Shown: in pieces, positions 11,601 through 24,700 of the stretch
How the letters are laid out: the number at the start of each line of letters is the position of its first letter
How positions within the stretch are numbered: position 1 is the first letter of the stretch
NCBI GenBank assembly: GCA_973895155.1
Contig: OZ316892.1
Span: 28,024,001 to 28,088,000 of the forward strand
Length of the DNA stretch: 64,000 nucleotides
Source: Marsupella aquatica
Taxonomy: Eukaryota > Marchantiophyta
Direction: 5' to 3'
Program-made: the position numbers and the translations under genes
Notes under the pieces: generated by a model
What the model saw: only the letters and a program-made list of their open reading frames with translations
The model's database searches: none
Told to the model about the DNA's origin: nothing

Positions 11601-12960
11601 GGTTAGTAAAATACATTTGAATTTTTGTGGAAAAACATTAGAGGTGGTTTCATCCAGTTTTGAGAATTATAATAATCATATAGTTTTTTAAAACCAATGT
11701 AAGAATCTTCTAAGCAGTTCTGGGTAAAACAATCCCTTAAAAAACAGTTTTTACTTATGTTTTAGGATGTTTATTCTCACAAAACGTCATGCGTAATATG
11801 AGAGCCCCCCTTGGAATCCAGTCCCTGAGGACTGGTTTACACGGGGGGCTCTTGACTCGCCCAAAGTCATTGTGATTTGTTGAATTGGAATGTGTGTTTT
11901 GTGAATTCATTTGACATATTGCCAAGGAAAATGGATAAAGTGTCCAGCCTGCAAGTGTGTCAAAGAATTTATACTCAAAGATCAAAATAATCTTATGCAT
12001 CAATACATCATGAATTTTAGATGAAGTTATATAAAGTGGGACATATACAACCTGAAAATATGTACCAAGGGATGTCCCCATAAGACTAAGTCATGGCTCA
12101 TATTAATTTGCTGATTACAAAGATAAATATCTTGATCTGTACACCTTGTTAAGTAAATTTATTAGCTTTCTTGGCAAAATGATTGACATCAAAGAATGGA
12201 AAACTTGGTAAAAATTGCTGTTAAGGTAAGGCGTAGATAAAAATCAAGGTGAATACTTGCATTGCAACTACCTGTTGTTGCAAATAAATTTCATTTTTGG
12301 CTTTGGAAATCCATTTATAAACATATAAGGGGACAGCCAATAAAATCCATTGTGCTGTTTTTAGACCCTGCAATTATTATATCTCTTCCGACTGAATTCA
12401 GGAAAACCCCAATAGACACCAAGGTTAATTGTAGAGAATTGGATGCCCGCTTGGATGGACACACTAAAACCATAGTGTAACAAAACATAAGCAAAGATAC
12501 CCAGAAAAAATGTGAATGGTGTTGTGGGGGAATCATTTTACCTTTACAGGCATTTTATGAGTCCATCTGAGCACCTTGTCAAACCTTTGTTTATGGAACA
12601 CAGTAATAATAATAGTAATGGGTCACCCAAAAATCCCACGGTAAGGTAACTGGGAATTAATAAGTTTGTAATAATTTTGCATAACTATATACAAAAAATG
12701 TAACGGAGCAAATAGGAAATATGCAGGGGACAATATACACTGCCACAACACAAAGTGCCAAACAGGTCGTGGCATTGTTTATTTTTGGTATCAAGGACCT
12801 TTCCTTGTCCAAATGCATGAGTAAGGCTAAAGGCAACAACCACTCTCCCTTGATTTTTGTGGTCAATCATAACCCTTGCTATTCCTATGTACATTATCCA
12901 AACCCTCCAAACGTACTGGACCTTAAATGTCGAAGGCAAGAGCATCAATGATTCGGTGCT
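8690..12960. other. Intergenic, no gene recognised
   Basis: Only short scattered open frames on both strands, without domains, plausible splice partners or homology that I can recognise. AT-rich and apparently non-coding. Confidence 0.4.
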
Positions 12961-15900
12961 GTACAACAGACAAGATCGTGGAGATGGAAAGCAGCAATCT
13001 CCCGAAGTTCTACACCAGCCGACAGTTTTGTACATCAAGCTTCACTTGGGACTCGAGATTGCCTTGAGATCCATGGGCCTTACGTATGGGGACAAGCTCA
13101 AGCTTGGGATTTGGGATGAATGGGGGACTTATTAGTAGCCATCAGGGCCAAGACATCTGTAATGTTTTGCAGCTGGAACTTGGGACTTGGGGCCCAGTCA
13201 AAGGGGGGACTTATTAACCATATTAAGGGCAAGTGCTGTGTGAGTCTGTTTAACTGATGCAAATTGCTATTATTTGTAAGGAGTTGAAGCGTTACTTGGA
13301 TCACGCCAAGGCAAAATGACTGTGGCATGATAGTATTCCAAGTTATGTGCCTAGTTACTTAGCGTTTCTAGCTGCAATTGCTATTATTGGTACGAAAGTG
13401 ATGCGCTTCAAATCTCACTGTTTCTATCTCCAATATATTGTTATGGTACACATATTAGGCACGTCAAATGTTTGCCTTTAAGTTGGGCAAATGACTTGAA
13501 CTTCAGCCCACTCACTACTATAATTATACGTGAGAGCCAAATGACTTGGAAACCCGAAACATGGGAAAGCTTGATGATTAGTTTTTCATCAAGAGTAACT
13601 CTCCAATTAAAGATATACTGGAGATTCGTTCCTTCACCAAAGGGAGCAATAAGCATGAGTAGCATTCCCCAGTTTTTGCTCAATGTGATGGAAAGTGAGC
13701 TAAATGGGGACCATCTAGTCCGTAGAGTGGCTCCGGCAATCGCCATGCAGGCCCACGTTAGGCTTCAACTGACTTAAATCTTGAGTCAACTTTGTCACTC
13801 ATGGTGGCTTCCACATATTAACCCAAGTCAACAATCTGAGTTGGAATTCAATTGTATTACGTAAAGCATTCAACCATAGTCAACTTTCAACCAAAAAGTA
13901 TGAGTCAGATTTCATAAAGTATTTCCAGTATTTGGAGGCGAGTTTCAGCTCAGAAATTCTAAGTACGAAAATTTTTGACTCAGAAATTTTCAGGGAGGAA
14001 AGGCACAGAGCTTTCCTGCGTAGGATCCGCCATGCATGCAATCTAGCTGTTAGTCGTAAGTAGCCATGGAGACGAGCTCGATAGACTTTTCTGCTAAAGG
14101 CTGAGCTACGTTTTCGGAATTCATCGAGAGCTTGAAATGGATCTCTTCAGAATATTGGACTTGATACCTATACATCTGTTACCGATCCATGATCATTTCT
14201 TTAATATTCTGGAATCAGTATGGTTCAAAACGAGCTAGGAAAGATGTACTGCAGTACCGCGCACCTCTGGAGTGGAATGGACATATGAAGCAGTAGCAGT
14301 TCGTAATATTCTGCTATGTCATACTCGTTATCTGAACAGGAGGGCAGCGAAGCTCCCAAGAAAAAAGGCACCTGCTGCACGACCTAAGTAGCACAGAGCG
14401 CAATGCAAGCACTCAAACAAAGAATTGGTTTGTGTTCACACTTTGTGGCATTTTACAACAAAGAGCTGGTAAGCTAAATAGGAGATCCCTATTGAGGAGG
14501 CCACAATTATCTGCATGAAACTCTTCAATCATACTGTATACTTCAATGAAAATTTATAGTCCGTCATCGATACATAAGAAAAGGTGGAGTCCGGCACATT
14601 AGTTGCTTCTAAGAAGCTAATAGTAGAGCTTTCTACTCCTTGCTTCGCATTGGGATGGTTTCATTGTACGTCTTCATTGTCACGAAGTCATACATGTAGA
14701 GCCGGAGCGCATCTGTACATACGGATCTGTATGTATAGCTCAATATATGGGAGACACAGCGGATGCTCGTCACAATTTCTCTCATCTTGTCCCAGAGAAA
14801 GTGATAACTAGGTGATATCTGCTTACACCACCAACGTGCTCCAGCTCCCGTCCTGGCCCTGATTAGAACACGTTGCCTTCCGACTCGATCATAGGTCTTT
14901 ACTGAAAGCATAGGTAGACCCTAAGATGGTGTAAGTTATACATGATTATTGCGCTCCCTGCAGCTCTAGTCATTGGGTATCTGCTGCGCGCACCAAGTTT
15001 AGTGATTCGATTCGATGACATCATGGTTTCGCCTGGTGTCTGGTACTGATTCAGTCTGATGGACTTCCTCGAGGTAACTAACTAGTTGCCTACACTAGCT
15101 ACAGTAGCTACGTCAGTAGACCTTCTTAGTATATACTCGACGATCCGACCTCGATCCTGAACGTTTCGAGACATTGTCATTGGGACTATCATTTCCAGAT
15201 TCATGACAGGACGGTGACATCACAGGACGGTGACATCACAGGATCTGCAATATATAGTAACTGTCATTCGAGAATTGCCGTAGAGATCGAGAACTTCCAA
15301 GGTTGCAATAAATCCACGAGGGGATCACTTACGACCATTTGAGCTACCTGGGACAGGACTTGTCCGAGGACATTTCTGATTGCTATCTACTGACATAGCT
15401 TGTACATGAGTAGGTCTCGCACACTCCAGTGGCCAACATGGATCGTATACGTCGAACCATGATTGAAATGATCAGCCTCGTCCAAAACCTTTCAGAACAA
15501 TCCTAATCGCTTGCTGCTGTCGATGTAGGTTGCAGGTCTCCATAGGATCCTACCTTTCTACCTCTGTAATATCTACCGTTCAAAACAAAAACAACAAAGA
15601 ACGGAAGGAAACCTACTGTACGCCTAAGCTGTAACGCTTACAGAAAATCATCTTGTGTCCAATGCCCGATGAAATGAACCAACAACGTAGACTTATGGAC
15701 TTTGAAATATCATGTCAGCTCCGAGATCAGCTCTTCTTCCGCTCTAGGGATGCTCCGGACTCTTAGTCTTTTTTTCACAAAGTGGGATTGTGGAATGCAA
15801 AATCTGTACGATCTTACGAGCACTGTTGAAAAGCCTGTTTATTGGAGAATTAGATTAATGCCTAGCTGCGAGTGTTCGGGTAGAGACAACTTCAGTAATG

Positions 15901-16971
15901 GCGACATTCTCGACTTCGGTGCAGAGACTACCGTTGTTCGACATCAGTCGATCTGGTAACTGTCTTCTTTGGCTTGATTCTCTATCTGCAGAATGATCTC
16001 GTTTTTCTGGAAAAATGCAGAGATTCTGCATGAGCCAGAAGTTCATACTGGATCAGCAGACTTATCGCAAATCCAGGTCGCGGAGATTGAAGCCTAATCA
16101 AGATGCTCAAGCCTTGTATACATAGTAGAAGTGGACGCTCCCAAGCAAGTCCCGAAGTGTGCATGCCAGTCGAGAAATATCTCCTTCCAAGACAGCATGA
16201 TCGATCCCGTCAGAGATGGTAAACTTTTGGGACTCTGACTTTGTCATAGTACGAACAGACACCTTTCTTACCGATCCGAGGAATCTCAAAGTTTCCCTTA
16301 TAAACGGAGGCGCTTCTGACATGGTTCACTGATGACAACCTTGGCTGCTCGAGTGAGAGAAATACCGTTCGTTTTACACCCGATTTACACAAAGGCAGCC
16401 TGTGCACACCCCTCCGCAGATCAGCCCTTCCATTTCTCCTCCAAACACGTGCTGCAAAGCGTACATCACGTGTCAGAAGAGAACTCTGTAACTATTCATA
16501 TAACCCGAAAATCGAAGTAGCCAAACGAAGTAGAGCTTCCCAATTTGCAACACCAGAAATGGACTTTGACAGCTCCAAAATCATAACTTGTTTTGGATGC
16601 GCGACTCATGAATGAAGTACTAGCATGAACGATTTGATTGACTGAAAGTTGGCTTCATAACGTACGGAATAATCTCGGCTCTGCGAGTGCTCCAGAAGTC
16701 ATCTCGCACCATTCACAACTTGAAACACATAAATTTCGCTTGAAAGTCTGGTCGATAATTTACAAGAATGGACTACAGTGAGAGCTCTCTGATCATAAGA
16801 AAGTATAAGCACCTACGTCTTTGCGGATCGATGAGGATGAGGTGTTATATGCGGTACCCGTCTCTTTAGAGATAAGCAAATTATGAAATGGAGAGGTCTT
16901 TATTGAAGGATGGAATTCGAAACTTGCATGCTTGATTTATATACTGCTATTCGATCAACCTTTATGAAAAA
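12961..16971. other. Intergenic, 3' of the bHLH gene
   Basis: No gene recognised. The part from about 14000 onwards is richer in CG dinucleotides and looks more single-copy than the preceding AT-rich region. It could include untranslated or diverged transcribed sequence of the minus-strand bHLH gene, but nothing in the sequence proves it. Confidence 0.35.
15203..15243 (+). repeat. 19-bp tandem duplication with TGACATCA
   Basis: The 19-mer ACAGGACGGTGACATCACA-type unit is present twice in a row (about 15205-15242). Each copy contains TGACATCA, a sequence close to a bZIP/CRE-type half-palindrome. A regulatory role is only a possibility. Confidence 0.6.
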
Positions 16972-19251
16972 TTACATCGTTCGGTCGTTGTTAGTTTCGG
17001 CCCAATCAATCGAACCAACTGTAGATCGGCGACCCTGGGGGCAATACTGGCGAAGAGAAACAAGGCAGAGCTTCTGCTTGAACAGTTGTTCCTGGAGAAC
17101 CTCCGAGAGGATCAGTGGAGGACTGGACGGCGACTTAGGAGTGGTGGTGGTAGCAGCAGCAATTGTCACTTGTTGCATCAAGGCCGACGACCTACTGAGA
17201 TGATGCGATGATGATCCGAACCCGCTATCGACCTTGCAATTGTTGTGGGGATGGAAAGCAGAACAATTATTCGTCGCTGTTGTCGACGTCGTCGCTGCTG
17301 TTATGAAGCTGCTGCGACCTCCTTCTGCAGTTGCAGTCTCCGGTTCTCCCATGGACTCAAGAAGCTGCACTTGCAGCTGGAGGAACTTGACATACTCGAT
17401 GGCCTCATCGAGCATGGACGCTGTGTCCATCTTGCTACCACCGGGAATGAGTTTCTCCAAAATACGCACCCTCTCGCTGATCTTTTTCCTCCTATGGCGT
17501 GCGGCCACACTCTGAGGTTCAATTGAGGTAGCATTGGGCTTCCTGCTGCCGGACAGCAGAGTCATTTGATCCGAGCCATAATCTTTCCTCGACTCAAAGC
17601 CCCCCCCTTCCACGTCAAATTCCTTACCCCCTACACCTCCTCCAACCGACGCTGGCCCCCCAGACGAGGAGGCTGCCACCACTCCGTGATGCTGTTGTGG
17701 CCTGCTGGAAAAGCCATGAAAGTCTTTGTAGAAGCTGCTACCTCTGCCAGTGCAATTGTCCACGAGGCCGGGATTGATCATCGCCGGTGGCATCGAGTAG
17801 ACGGAGCTGTACCTCGGCGAGATGTTGCTGCTGCAGTTCTGGGATGCAGAGAAAGAAAATGGCGGCGTCCTCGTTGGCAGGACGTCCAGTGGGTAAGCTC
17901 GGTGCTGCTGTAGCGGCTTGAATGGCCCCAGCGCTAATCGTGGTGCCGATAGGAGACCATTGCTGAACTGCTGCTGCTGGGTTGGTGATGTAGCAGCAGA
18001 AGCAGCACCTGAACCCAAGAGCAGCAGCGGATCTAGGGTTGTTGCTGTTGTGAGATGGTTGTTCTTCTGGACACTGCCAATGCCAGAAGACATCCAAGAA
18101 ACACGTCCACTGGGAGCAGGAGCAGCCCCACGCTCCGCAGAGGAAGTAGTACTACCACAGGCTCCCTGGTGGTGATGGTTGCGTTGTACGTGATCCAACG
18201 TCGTTGGAGTGGTAGCAAGCTCGACGTCGTCCGCCGCCGCCGCAATTGACGACGATAAGTCGTCCGAAAGCTCGACCGGAACGGAAGAAGACAAGATCAA
18301 TCCTGTCACCGATTCGCCACCAACATAGCCGTGCAAATTTGGCAAATTGCTTAGGTCTGAATTGTTGCAGCTGCTGGTGTTCATCCAGTTGATCTCCTCC
18401 GAAGTCGTCGACCGATCTCTGTCGGAGCTACCGCATGAATCGGCTTCATGCAAGCAGTTCACGCTCGTCGATGAGGTGTAATACGAGCATGGTTGCTGCT
18501 GCGGCTGGTGCTGCTGGGGTGCGTCCGTGAAAGGATCCGAAACGAGTTTCGGCATCATCAAGGCGTCCACGCAGCTGTAGTACTGATCAGAAGAGAGCGA
18601 ACACATTTGGTGCATCCATTGTGATTGGGAAGAGGAGGCATTGACCCCGCTTCCACCACCGCCACCAACACAAAAGGAGAAGGGATCAATGCTGCTCGCA
18701 CTGCTGCTGCTTGAGAGTGCATTGTCACGACGATTGCTTCTACCGCTCATCGTGGTCATGTCTCCATGCAGATTCATCTGCTCAGCAGTAATGGCAGCAA
18801 TGCCATTGTTGACTCCTTCATCACTGCTGCTGCGGCTGTGAAACAGCTGCTGCACGGTAGGAAAGCTTGACAATCCGCAGCAGCTGGCTTCAATCTCCAT
18901 ATTTTCATCCCTGCTACTAATATCACACGCGACCTTCACATTGCCGCCGAAGAGAAATTCCGGACGGTCTTGTTTCTGTTGCTCCGTGAGAAGGAGAGTG
19001 GGGTCGGTGGTCGACCATGAGACTGCCGGGAAATTATAAAGCTGTGGATTGTAGAAATTGTAACTCTGATTCAGCTGCGGCTGCTGTTGTTGTTGCTGCT
19101 GCTGCTGAGCATGGAAGGATTCCAGCAACTGGGTCGAAGCTGAAGACAACACGCTATTCCCATTGATGGTACTCCTCCTCTCGTCCAGGAGGAACGGAAG
19201 ACTCATCCCTTCGAAGCACGTATACTCCATTGATCGATCGCCGTGCACCAA
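16972..19251 (-). CDS. bHLH transcription factor, HECATE/INDEHISCENT-like (subfamily VIIIb)
   Basis: A single uninterrupted ORF of 759 aa. Residues about 576-635 form the bHLH domain. It reads [20 protein letters not shown] (basic region and start of helix 1), then [18 protein letters not shown] (loop and helix 2), then [21 protein letters not shown], [15 protein letters not shown] and FLxxQV are hallmarks of the HEC/IND/bHLH87 group. The usual E-box-contacting Glu of the basic region is Ala, as in that group, and the following pair is KK where HEC proteins usually have ER. The 575 residues before the domain are low-complexity: a poly-Gln run near residue 50, plus Ser-, His- and Gly-rich tracts. 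This is much longer than the ~200-aa HECATE proteins of flowering plants. A C-terminal tail of ~125 aa contains a Leu/Gln-rich block ([20 protein letters not shown]). Expected role: nuclear dimerising transcription factor. The start codon is the first ATG of the open frame and is not otherwise tested. Confidence 0.93.
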   Translation of the reverse strand: MVHGDRSMEYTCFEGMSLPFLLDERRSTINGNSVLSSASTQLLESFHAQQQQQQQQQPQLNQSYNFYNPQLYNFPAVSWSTTDPTLLLTEQQKQDRPEFLFGGNVKVACDISSRDENMEIEASCCGLSSFPTVQQLFHSRSSSDEGVNNGIAAITAEQMNLHGDMTTMSGRSNRRDNALSSSSSASSIDPFSFCVGGGGGSGVNASSSQSQWMHQMCSLSSDQYYSCVDALMMPKLVSDPFTDAPQQHQPQQQPCSYYTSSTSVNCLHEADSCGSSDRDRSTTSEEINWMNTSSCNNSDLSNLPNLHGYVGGESVTGLILSSSVPVELSDDLSSSIAAAADDVELATTPTTLDHVQRNHHHQGACGSTTSSAERGAAPAPSGRVSWMSSGIGSVQKNNHLTTATTLDPLLLLGSGAASAATSPTQQQQFSNGLLSAPRLALGPFKPLQQHRAYPLDVLPTRTPPFSFSASQNCSSNISPRYSSVYSMPPAMINPGLVDNCTGRGSSFYKDFHGFSSRPQQHHGVVAASSSGGPASVGGGVGGKEFDVEGGGFESRKDYGSDQMTLLSGSRKPNATSIEPQSVAARHRRKKISERVRILEKLIPGGSKMDTASMLDEAIEYVKFLQLQVQLLESMGEPETATAEGGRSSFITAATTSTTATNNCSAFHPHNNCKVDSGFGSSSHHLSRSSALMQQVTIAAATTTTPKSPSSPPLILSEVLQEQLFKQKLCLVSLRQYCPQGRRSTVGSIDWAETNNDRTM

Positions 19252-20740
19252 GCCACCCGATGCGCGGCACCCCGATCGGATGGGCGTTCCACTCTATGAT
19301 ATATATTGTCACCAAGCGCAGCCCTAGATTGATCTTGAGAGACTCAATATAAGTAAAAAATGTTTATGATCGGAACACAAAATTCGTGCTCAGCAGATCA
19401 GATGAAAGAAAGTGCAGATTCTTGTAACCCTAGCTTGAGGGATGGGTCCGGGCACAATAGAGAGAGATATATGTAAGTATTTGGCGGAAATGATTTCACC
19501 GCTACCTACATAGGAGATGCATCTCAAGTAGTCCTCGAAGATCAGATTCCACCAGGAAAATGCTCGTGGCTGAAGTTGATCTACCCAGCGTTACCCATGT
19601 CTTTAACTCATATGTAACATCTATTCCAACTTTGCAAGATCTGTTTTGAGGATCGAGGCTTTGACTACAAGAGCTGTGTACAGAACGCAAGACCTAAAGA
19701 CTATATATACTGCTTGAGTAGACGTGCTATGAAAAAAATTAAAACTGGAGTCTATCGTTGACAGAGCCAAACTGTCCACAGTCGCAAGATTGAGAAGGCG
19801 CCGAATCAAGGTGAGAATCAGAATTCTGACGTGTTACATTTCCATCACAGGGTACCAGGATCTGGTTTTGACTTGCAAGCTTTCTGGAAGTAAAAACCTA
19901 GGTTAGACCACAACAGAGATTTAAGAGAGAGAGGAGAGAAGATTTCGAGAACTAACCCGCAATAGATGAGAGAGTGAGTGAGTGAGTGAGTGGAGTGAGT
20001 GAGTGAGTGAGCTGCTGCAACGGAGAAGACTACGAAATTGCAAGGAGGAGACGGTGGAAGGGTGGAACTAGCCGACAATGCATCTACAGGAGCGCCAGGA
20101 GCTAGAGTCGACGCAGCACAAGACTGCAAAAGTGCAAGTTAGAGCACAATGCCACCCGATTGATAGAGCCAATTCCCCTCAGACTCTCGATCTGTCACTC
20201 ACTCACTCACTCGCTCGCTACAGGAGATCACCTTCTCCCGGAACTATCAGCCCAGGAATCCATCCATTCATGCCCCTGCCAAAGTGCCAATCACTCGTCC
20301 ATGAACGGACGAATGAATCAATGAATGCAAGTAAGTATGAATGAAAGTTTCAGTGAGTAGAAAGAATCCTTCTCATTAATTTTTGTCCGATGGAGTGCGC
20401 GGGCGGGAAGGGAATGAATTGAAAGAAGCCGGAGTGGGAATGAAGAAGGCAGGCTAGGCTCATCAGTGCTCAGCTCCAAACTTCAGGAGACTGAATGAAT
20501 GCCTGAGTGCATGAGAGAGATCGAGACGAGCACGCAAAGAATTGCACAGACCCAATTGTAAAGGAACGAAAGCCGTCAGAGATCAATATAAAGGAGAGGA
20601 TCATGAAGCGAACAGAAGCGAAGAGAAGAGACGAGAAGAGAAGAGAGGGGACGAGCTAGAGGATGGCGCATTGAGGCATTCCCATGAAACGTTCGGGGAA
20701 AAGCTGGACCGTTGGATTCGGGGAGTGGGGTAATTAATTA
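19252..20740 (-). promoter_or_regulatory. Upstream region of the bHLH gene
   Basis: Sequence 5' of the minus-strand bHLH ORF. A TATA-like ATATATAT lies at about 19297-19304, close to the ATG, and may or may not be functional. Farther upstream are a GAGT run, its mirror CACT run and a GAAGAGAA-rich tract (about 20610-20650), all typical of plant leaders and promoters. No coding frame is convincing. Confidence 0.35.
19974..20216. repeat. GAGT microsatellite and inverted CACT run
   Basis: A (GAGT)n tract with one interruption spans about 19974-20010. A shorter (CACT)n tract, its complement, lies at about 20196-20210. The two could pair as arms separated by ~185 bp of non-repeat sequence. Confidence 0.85.
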
Positions 20741-21540
20741 AGTGGGGTGGGGGGGAGCTTTGCTGACCATTTCCAGCCGGGGAAGTGACGTTTTAAGGTT
20801 CAGTAAGTACGGTTCTGGGGAGCTCAAGCTAATCAAAGCCCAGCACGCTTAAGTACTGCTCGGGGAGCCTGCATTATTATGACCCAGAGGTGGGATATGT
20901 TGTATGGAGAGGCAAATCTTATCAGTTTATGAGGACTGGTACGCTGATCTCATCTTGTAAGTAAGGGCGAGCTCCTCAACTCCTCAGGCTACTACAGCCA
21001 GCACTAGTCTACCCAGCCTCCTGGCTAATAACAGTAATCAATTTCCCTAACTTAATCTACAGGTGCTAGCCATAGCCTCGCACAGTCATAGAGCCGTCGA
21101 GTACGGAAGTTTTCTTTTTCATACGGGTTCAAATCCGAAATTCTATTTCTTCATTTATGAAGATTCGGTTTTCTTTTCTCTCCCCAAGATTCTGATTTTA
21201 TGAGGTCACCCGCTGTGTTCACTTCTAGTTTGTGAATAATAATTGGCAATTGTTGCAGGACTGGGACTGGATCACTGGACTGGCTGGCTGGCTCTTCAAA
21301 TTCCTCTCTCATCCCTTTCGCATTTATATTGCATGCATCTCTCTGCTTCGCTGCCGTGGATGGGGCAGTAAATTTAAGAGTGTTACAAAGTCAACTTCGA
21401 ATGGACAAGATCTGGGGCCTCCAGCAGTCAATCTTCTAACGAGGTGGGAGTGTGGGACCGGTCTGCATTCTCTAACTTTGTAAAAACAGGAACACGTTTA
21501 TTGTTGGGCTAGGTTAGAAGTGGATCTGGCTGACAAATTG
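20741..21540. other. Intergenic, nothing recognised
   Basis: No coding frame, RNA gene or clear repeat was identified. A GGTTCAAATCC string at about 21125 resembles a tRNA T-arm, but no cloverleaf surrounds it. Confidence 0.4.
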
Positions 21541-21544
21541 AGGG

Positions 21545-21668
21545 ATTGTTCTGATAGGACCCAAAATGAAACTTGAGTGATCCAGAGAGTTGATTGATCT
21601 TGAATCAACCTACCCAAAATTTCAAGGGTACCATCAAGTGACGCAATTCATTTTGGAATAGATCCCAT
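21545..21668. mobile_element. Short MITE, TGCTTGAT family, copy 2
   Basis: The left end TTCTGATAGGACCCAAAATGAAA and the right end (CATTTTGGAATAGATCCCATCAAGCA) are inverted. The interior carries GATCCAGA, CTTGAATCAA and CTACCCAAAA, shared with the copy at 8.3 kb. Confidence 0.65.
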
Positions 21669-21722
21669 CAAGCACATCTCTCCTGACAAATTCTTTAAAT
21701 TCTTTGTTGGGTTTTTGATCTG

Positions 21723-21846
21723 AGATATGCTTGATAGACCCCCCAAAATGAAAAATGTTGCTTAGTTGCAGGACCCCATGAGTCATTGTGACCCTTGAAC
21801 TAATGTACCCAAACTCTCATGGGGTAGCATGGGATCCATCAAGACA
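21723..21846. mobile_element. Short MITE, TGCTTGAT family, copy 3
   Basis: It begins TATGCTTGATAGACC and CCCAAAATGAAAAATGTT, and ends GGGATCCATCAAG. The interior has CCCATGAGTCATTGTGACC, CTTGAACTAATGTACCCAAA and CATGGGG. It lies only ~55 bp from copy 2 and in the same orientation. Confidence 0.65.
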
Positions 21847-22104
21847 CACTTTAAACCAATAAACCTGTCTCCCTGTTTAATAATTTTTGTTTTCTGGTAG
21901 TGAGATATATACCAGGCGCTAGCCTCTGGTTAGCCTTCACCTCCTTTCAAATGTTTCCAGAAACCAAGTTGCATCATGTGCATCAAAGTGGTTTGCAATC
22001 CAATGTGTATTTTCTTTTTCTTTGGTCTTCTTGAATAGATTGCTCTGCAGTTCTCTAACAAACTTATTAGTCTTGAATGGATTAGTACTTCATCACCTCA
22101 GACT

Positions 22105-22153
22105 CTTATTATTATTATTATTATTATTAGTAGTAGTAGTAGTAGTAGTAGTA
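22105..22153 (+). repeat. Microsatellite (ATT)n(AGT)n
   Basis: About seven ATT units run directly into about eight AGT units. The leucine/valine-rich open frame across it is an artefact of the repeat. Confidence 0.95.
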
Positions 22154-22154
22154 T

Positions 22155-24700
22155 TGGGGCTTTGCATCAGTTGCCTTCTTGCATTAGTTTGCCCCGAACC
22201 AAAACAAGAACGTTTCACTAGGAAACTCTTATTTGAAAGCTTCAAACTACCTATGGGACTGTGTCTCCTGGTTGAGGGGCTTTTCTTTTTTGGTAGTTTG
22301 AAGCATATATTATAAAATCATAAGGTCGGTGCACACAACAAATGTATTCCAAGGCTCTCCAGACTTACAGCAGGTCATAGCCTACGGAGGGCGTCAGCAG
22401 AAGTTTTATTGTTTTATTTAAATTGGCCCTTCTGTTTGCCGATACGATCTTCACCGTACGTGTGTTTGCATGCAGGCAATTATACTGAGAATGTAGCGCC
22501 AAAGTCGCGATTTGGCGTATCCCGCCGTTTGTCGGGCCCACATACGGTACGCCGTCACTCGTGCGAAGACGACGGTTGTACAGTATATTCGTAGACCTGC
22601 CGTTGTATGCATGTACGATAACTCGAGTCAGGTTACGGGGCCAATGATGAGTCAATTAGCAGCAATTTGTTTGATTAAGTGTTTCTGATTGGTAATACTA
22701 CTGTATTGGCTAATGTTTATTGTGGATTGATCGTTTTTATATTGTTTAATATTGTTTCGAATTTGCTGGATTTGGTGAGGATCTGGACGCCTCGGATTAT
22801 CTGAAGCCATATAATTGCAGTATAATGAGGAGAGTAATGAGGATGTATTTATCCAGGGAATAGAATATGGAGATGTGACATCCTTTGTTACTGTTTTTCT
22901 TTACAACCCTCTTTAAAGGCTTGGTTTGATTTTAAAATCATTTTTGGTTCAGTTACAAGCCCTGTCCATAACTGAAGCTTGTTACTACCTAAGATCTTGA
23001 TTGTGTGCCGTTAGCAGTTAAAATAGTCACGGGAGCAAATTTTAATTAATGATGGTCCTAAATTCTGATTCAGCATTCACTGACTAAATTCTCTTATTTC
23101 GACGACAGTTATTAGTACGAGTAAATAATTCTAGACGTTGATAGATTTTGAGATTTACTTTTCTTGTTGGCTTCCGTTTTCTTTCTTTTTAAATTTAACT
23201 GAGTGTTATAGCGCTACAGAACCAAAAACGAGAAATAGAAAACTATTTTTCTATGATTCATAAACATGTCCAGTAGATTTTGGATGACAAGTCAAAGATG
23301 TTGTGCATAATCATCCAAAAAGAAAGTCATGCAAATTCTCACAGCCGTTTGAGAGTTGTTGCAACACAAGGGACATATAATTATGGGAAGTCACTCTCGT
23401 CTTCTCCCAAATGGTCAAGTAGTAGAAAAGAAAGCAAGAAGGACCAGAAATAAAAGTGCTGAATCCCCCAAGGCCAAAGAAATTCAACGGTCAAAGAGAA
23501 GAGACAACATGATTATTATTTGCATATCAACGATATCATATCATATTGGCTGGATTTGACCATATCTCACTGTAATTTGACTAAATTATTCAGCTCTGTC
23601 TCTCCTCTCTCGCTTAATCCATGGGGGATCATTTTATACAATACTTTAGTGCCTTTGGTGACTAAGATCAGGAGGATACCATTATCAAACGGCTAAATAT
23701 TTTACCACCAGCATGGATCAAAACTCAAAACCAGAGGGTACATGGAGTGGGGGGCTATAGTCAGTACAAAAAACAATTTATGGTACATGTAAAACGTCAA
23801 AGGACTCGTTATTTTTTCCTTTGGCAACTCAAGAGGACAAACGAAAAATAAATTACAATTCATTCGTACCCTATGTGACTTGAGCTTTTTGTTTTTTACA
23901 GACTGCTCCTTACAAAGGGTACGCCTGCAACACCACTGGTCCCTCTAGTTTAGGACTAACAGTTGACATAGAAAGATAACATGGGTCTGACTGAGGAACA
24001 TCATTATTTTCCATATGACATTGAGGACCTGATTTGTAACAACGTGTCAGGCAGGAGTATCCATCACCCAATTACATCGTAATGACTTGGTTGGGTACTA
24101 GTAACCAAGGGTGAGTCAGCAAAAAGTGCCGATTACCTAATTACCCAGAAATTAAAAATTACAAGAATAACAACACACTTAAGGGGATGATTTCGTGTGG
24201 CGGCTCGGAATGTACCCTCATGCATGCTGCATGCATGCATACTGCATTCATGCGGGCAACTAGGAGCAAAATCAAGCTTTCCATCATTCGGGCAGCTATC
24301 ACAAGCTGTCACTATTCGATCTGGGCCGTCGGAAGATGAGATCGACGGCTGGTGAGGAATTCTGACTCCGGGGTCTGGGTTACTGAGAAAAATTTTTAAA
24401 AGTCGATTCCATTATTATTTGAGAACTCCTGCCCCGGGCAGTGTGCCGCACACGGGAAAAGGAAACTCTGGCATGCTGAGCTCCAATCACAGACTGTACC
24501 GGGTCTAACTTATTTTGAGCTTTAATTTTCAAAGGAATTTTTATTCAGCAGCCCCAGTCAGAGAGCTTTTAACCAAAAAAACGAGAATAGTAAATGTTTA
24601 ATTCGGGCAGCTTATCGCACGCTGTCATTGCCAATCTGGGTTGTAGGCGAATGAGATCTACTGCATTTCGAAAAGTCGAACTCTGTTACAGCCTGGGTTG
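22155..24700. other. Intergenic, nothing recognised
   Basis: No gene recognised. An island with more CG dinucleotides lies at about 22440-22640. A CATGCATG cluster (RY-type motif, about 24222-24240) is present without an associated gene. Confidence 0.4.

Noticed and set aside
17234-18249. Several plus-strand ORFs of 60-115 codons
   Set aside because: They lie opposite the bHLH gene and are shadows of its Gln/Ser-rich codons.
21115-21140. GGTTCAAATCC as part of a tRNA gene
   Set aside because: No acceptor stem, D-arm or anticodon arm can be built around it.
22022-22315. Leu/Val-rich ORF resembling a membrane protein
   Set aside because: The hydrophobic run is the translated (ATT)n(AGT)n microsatellite.
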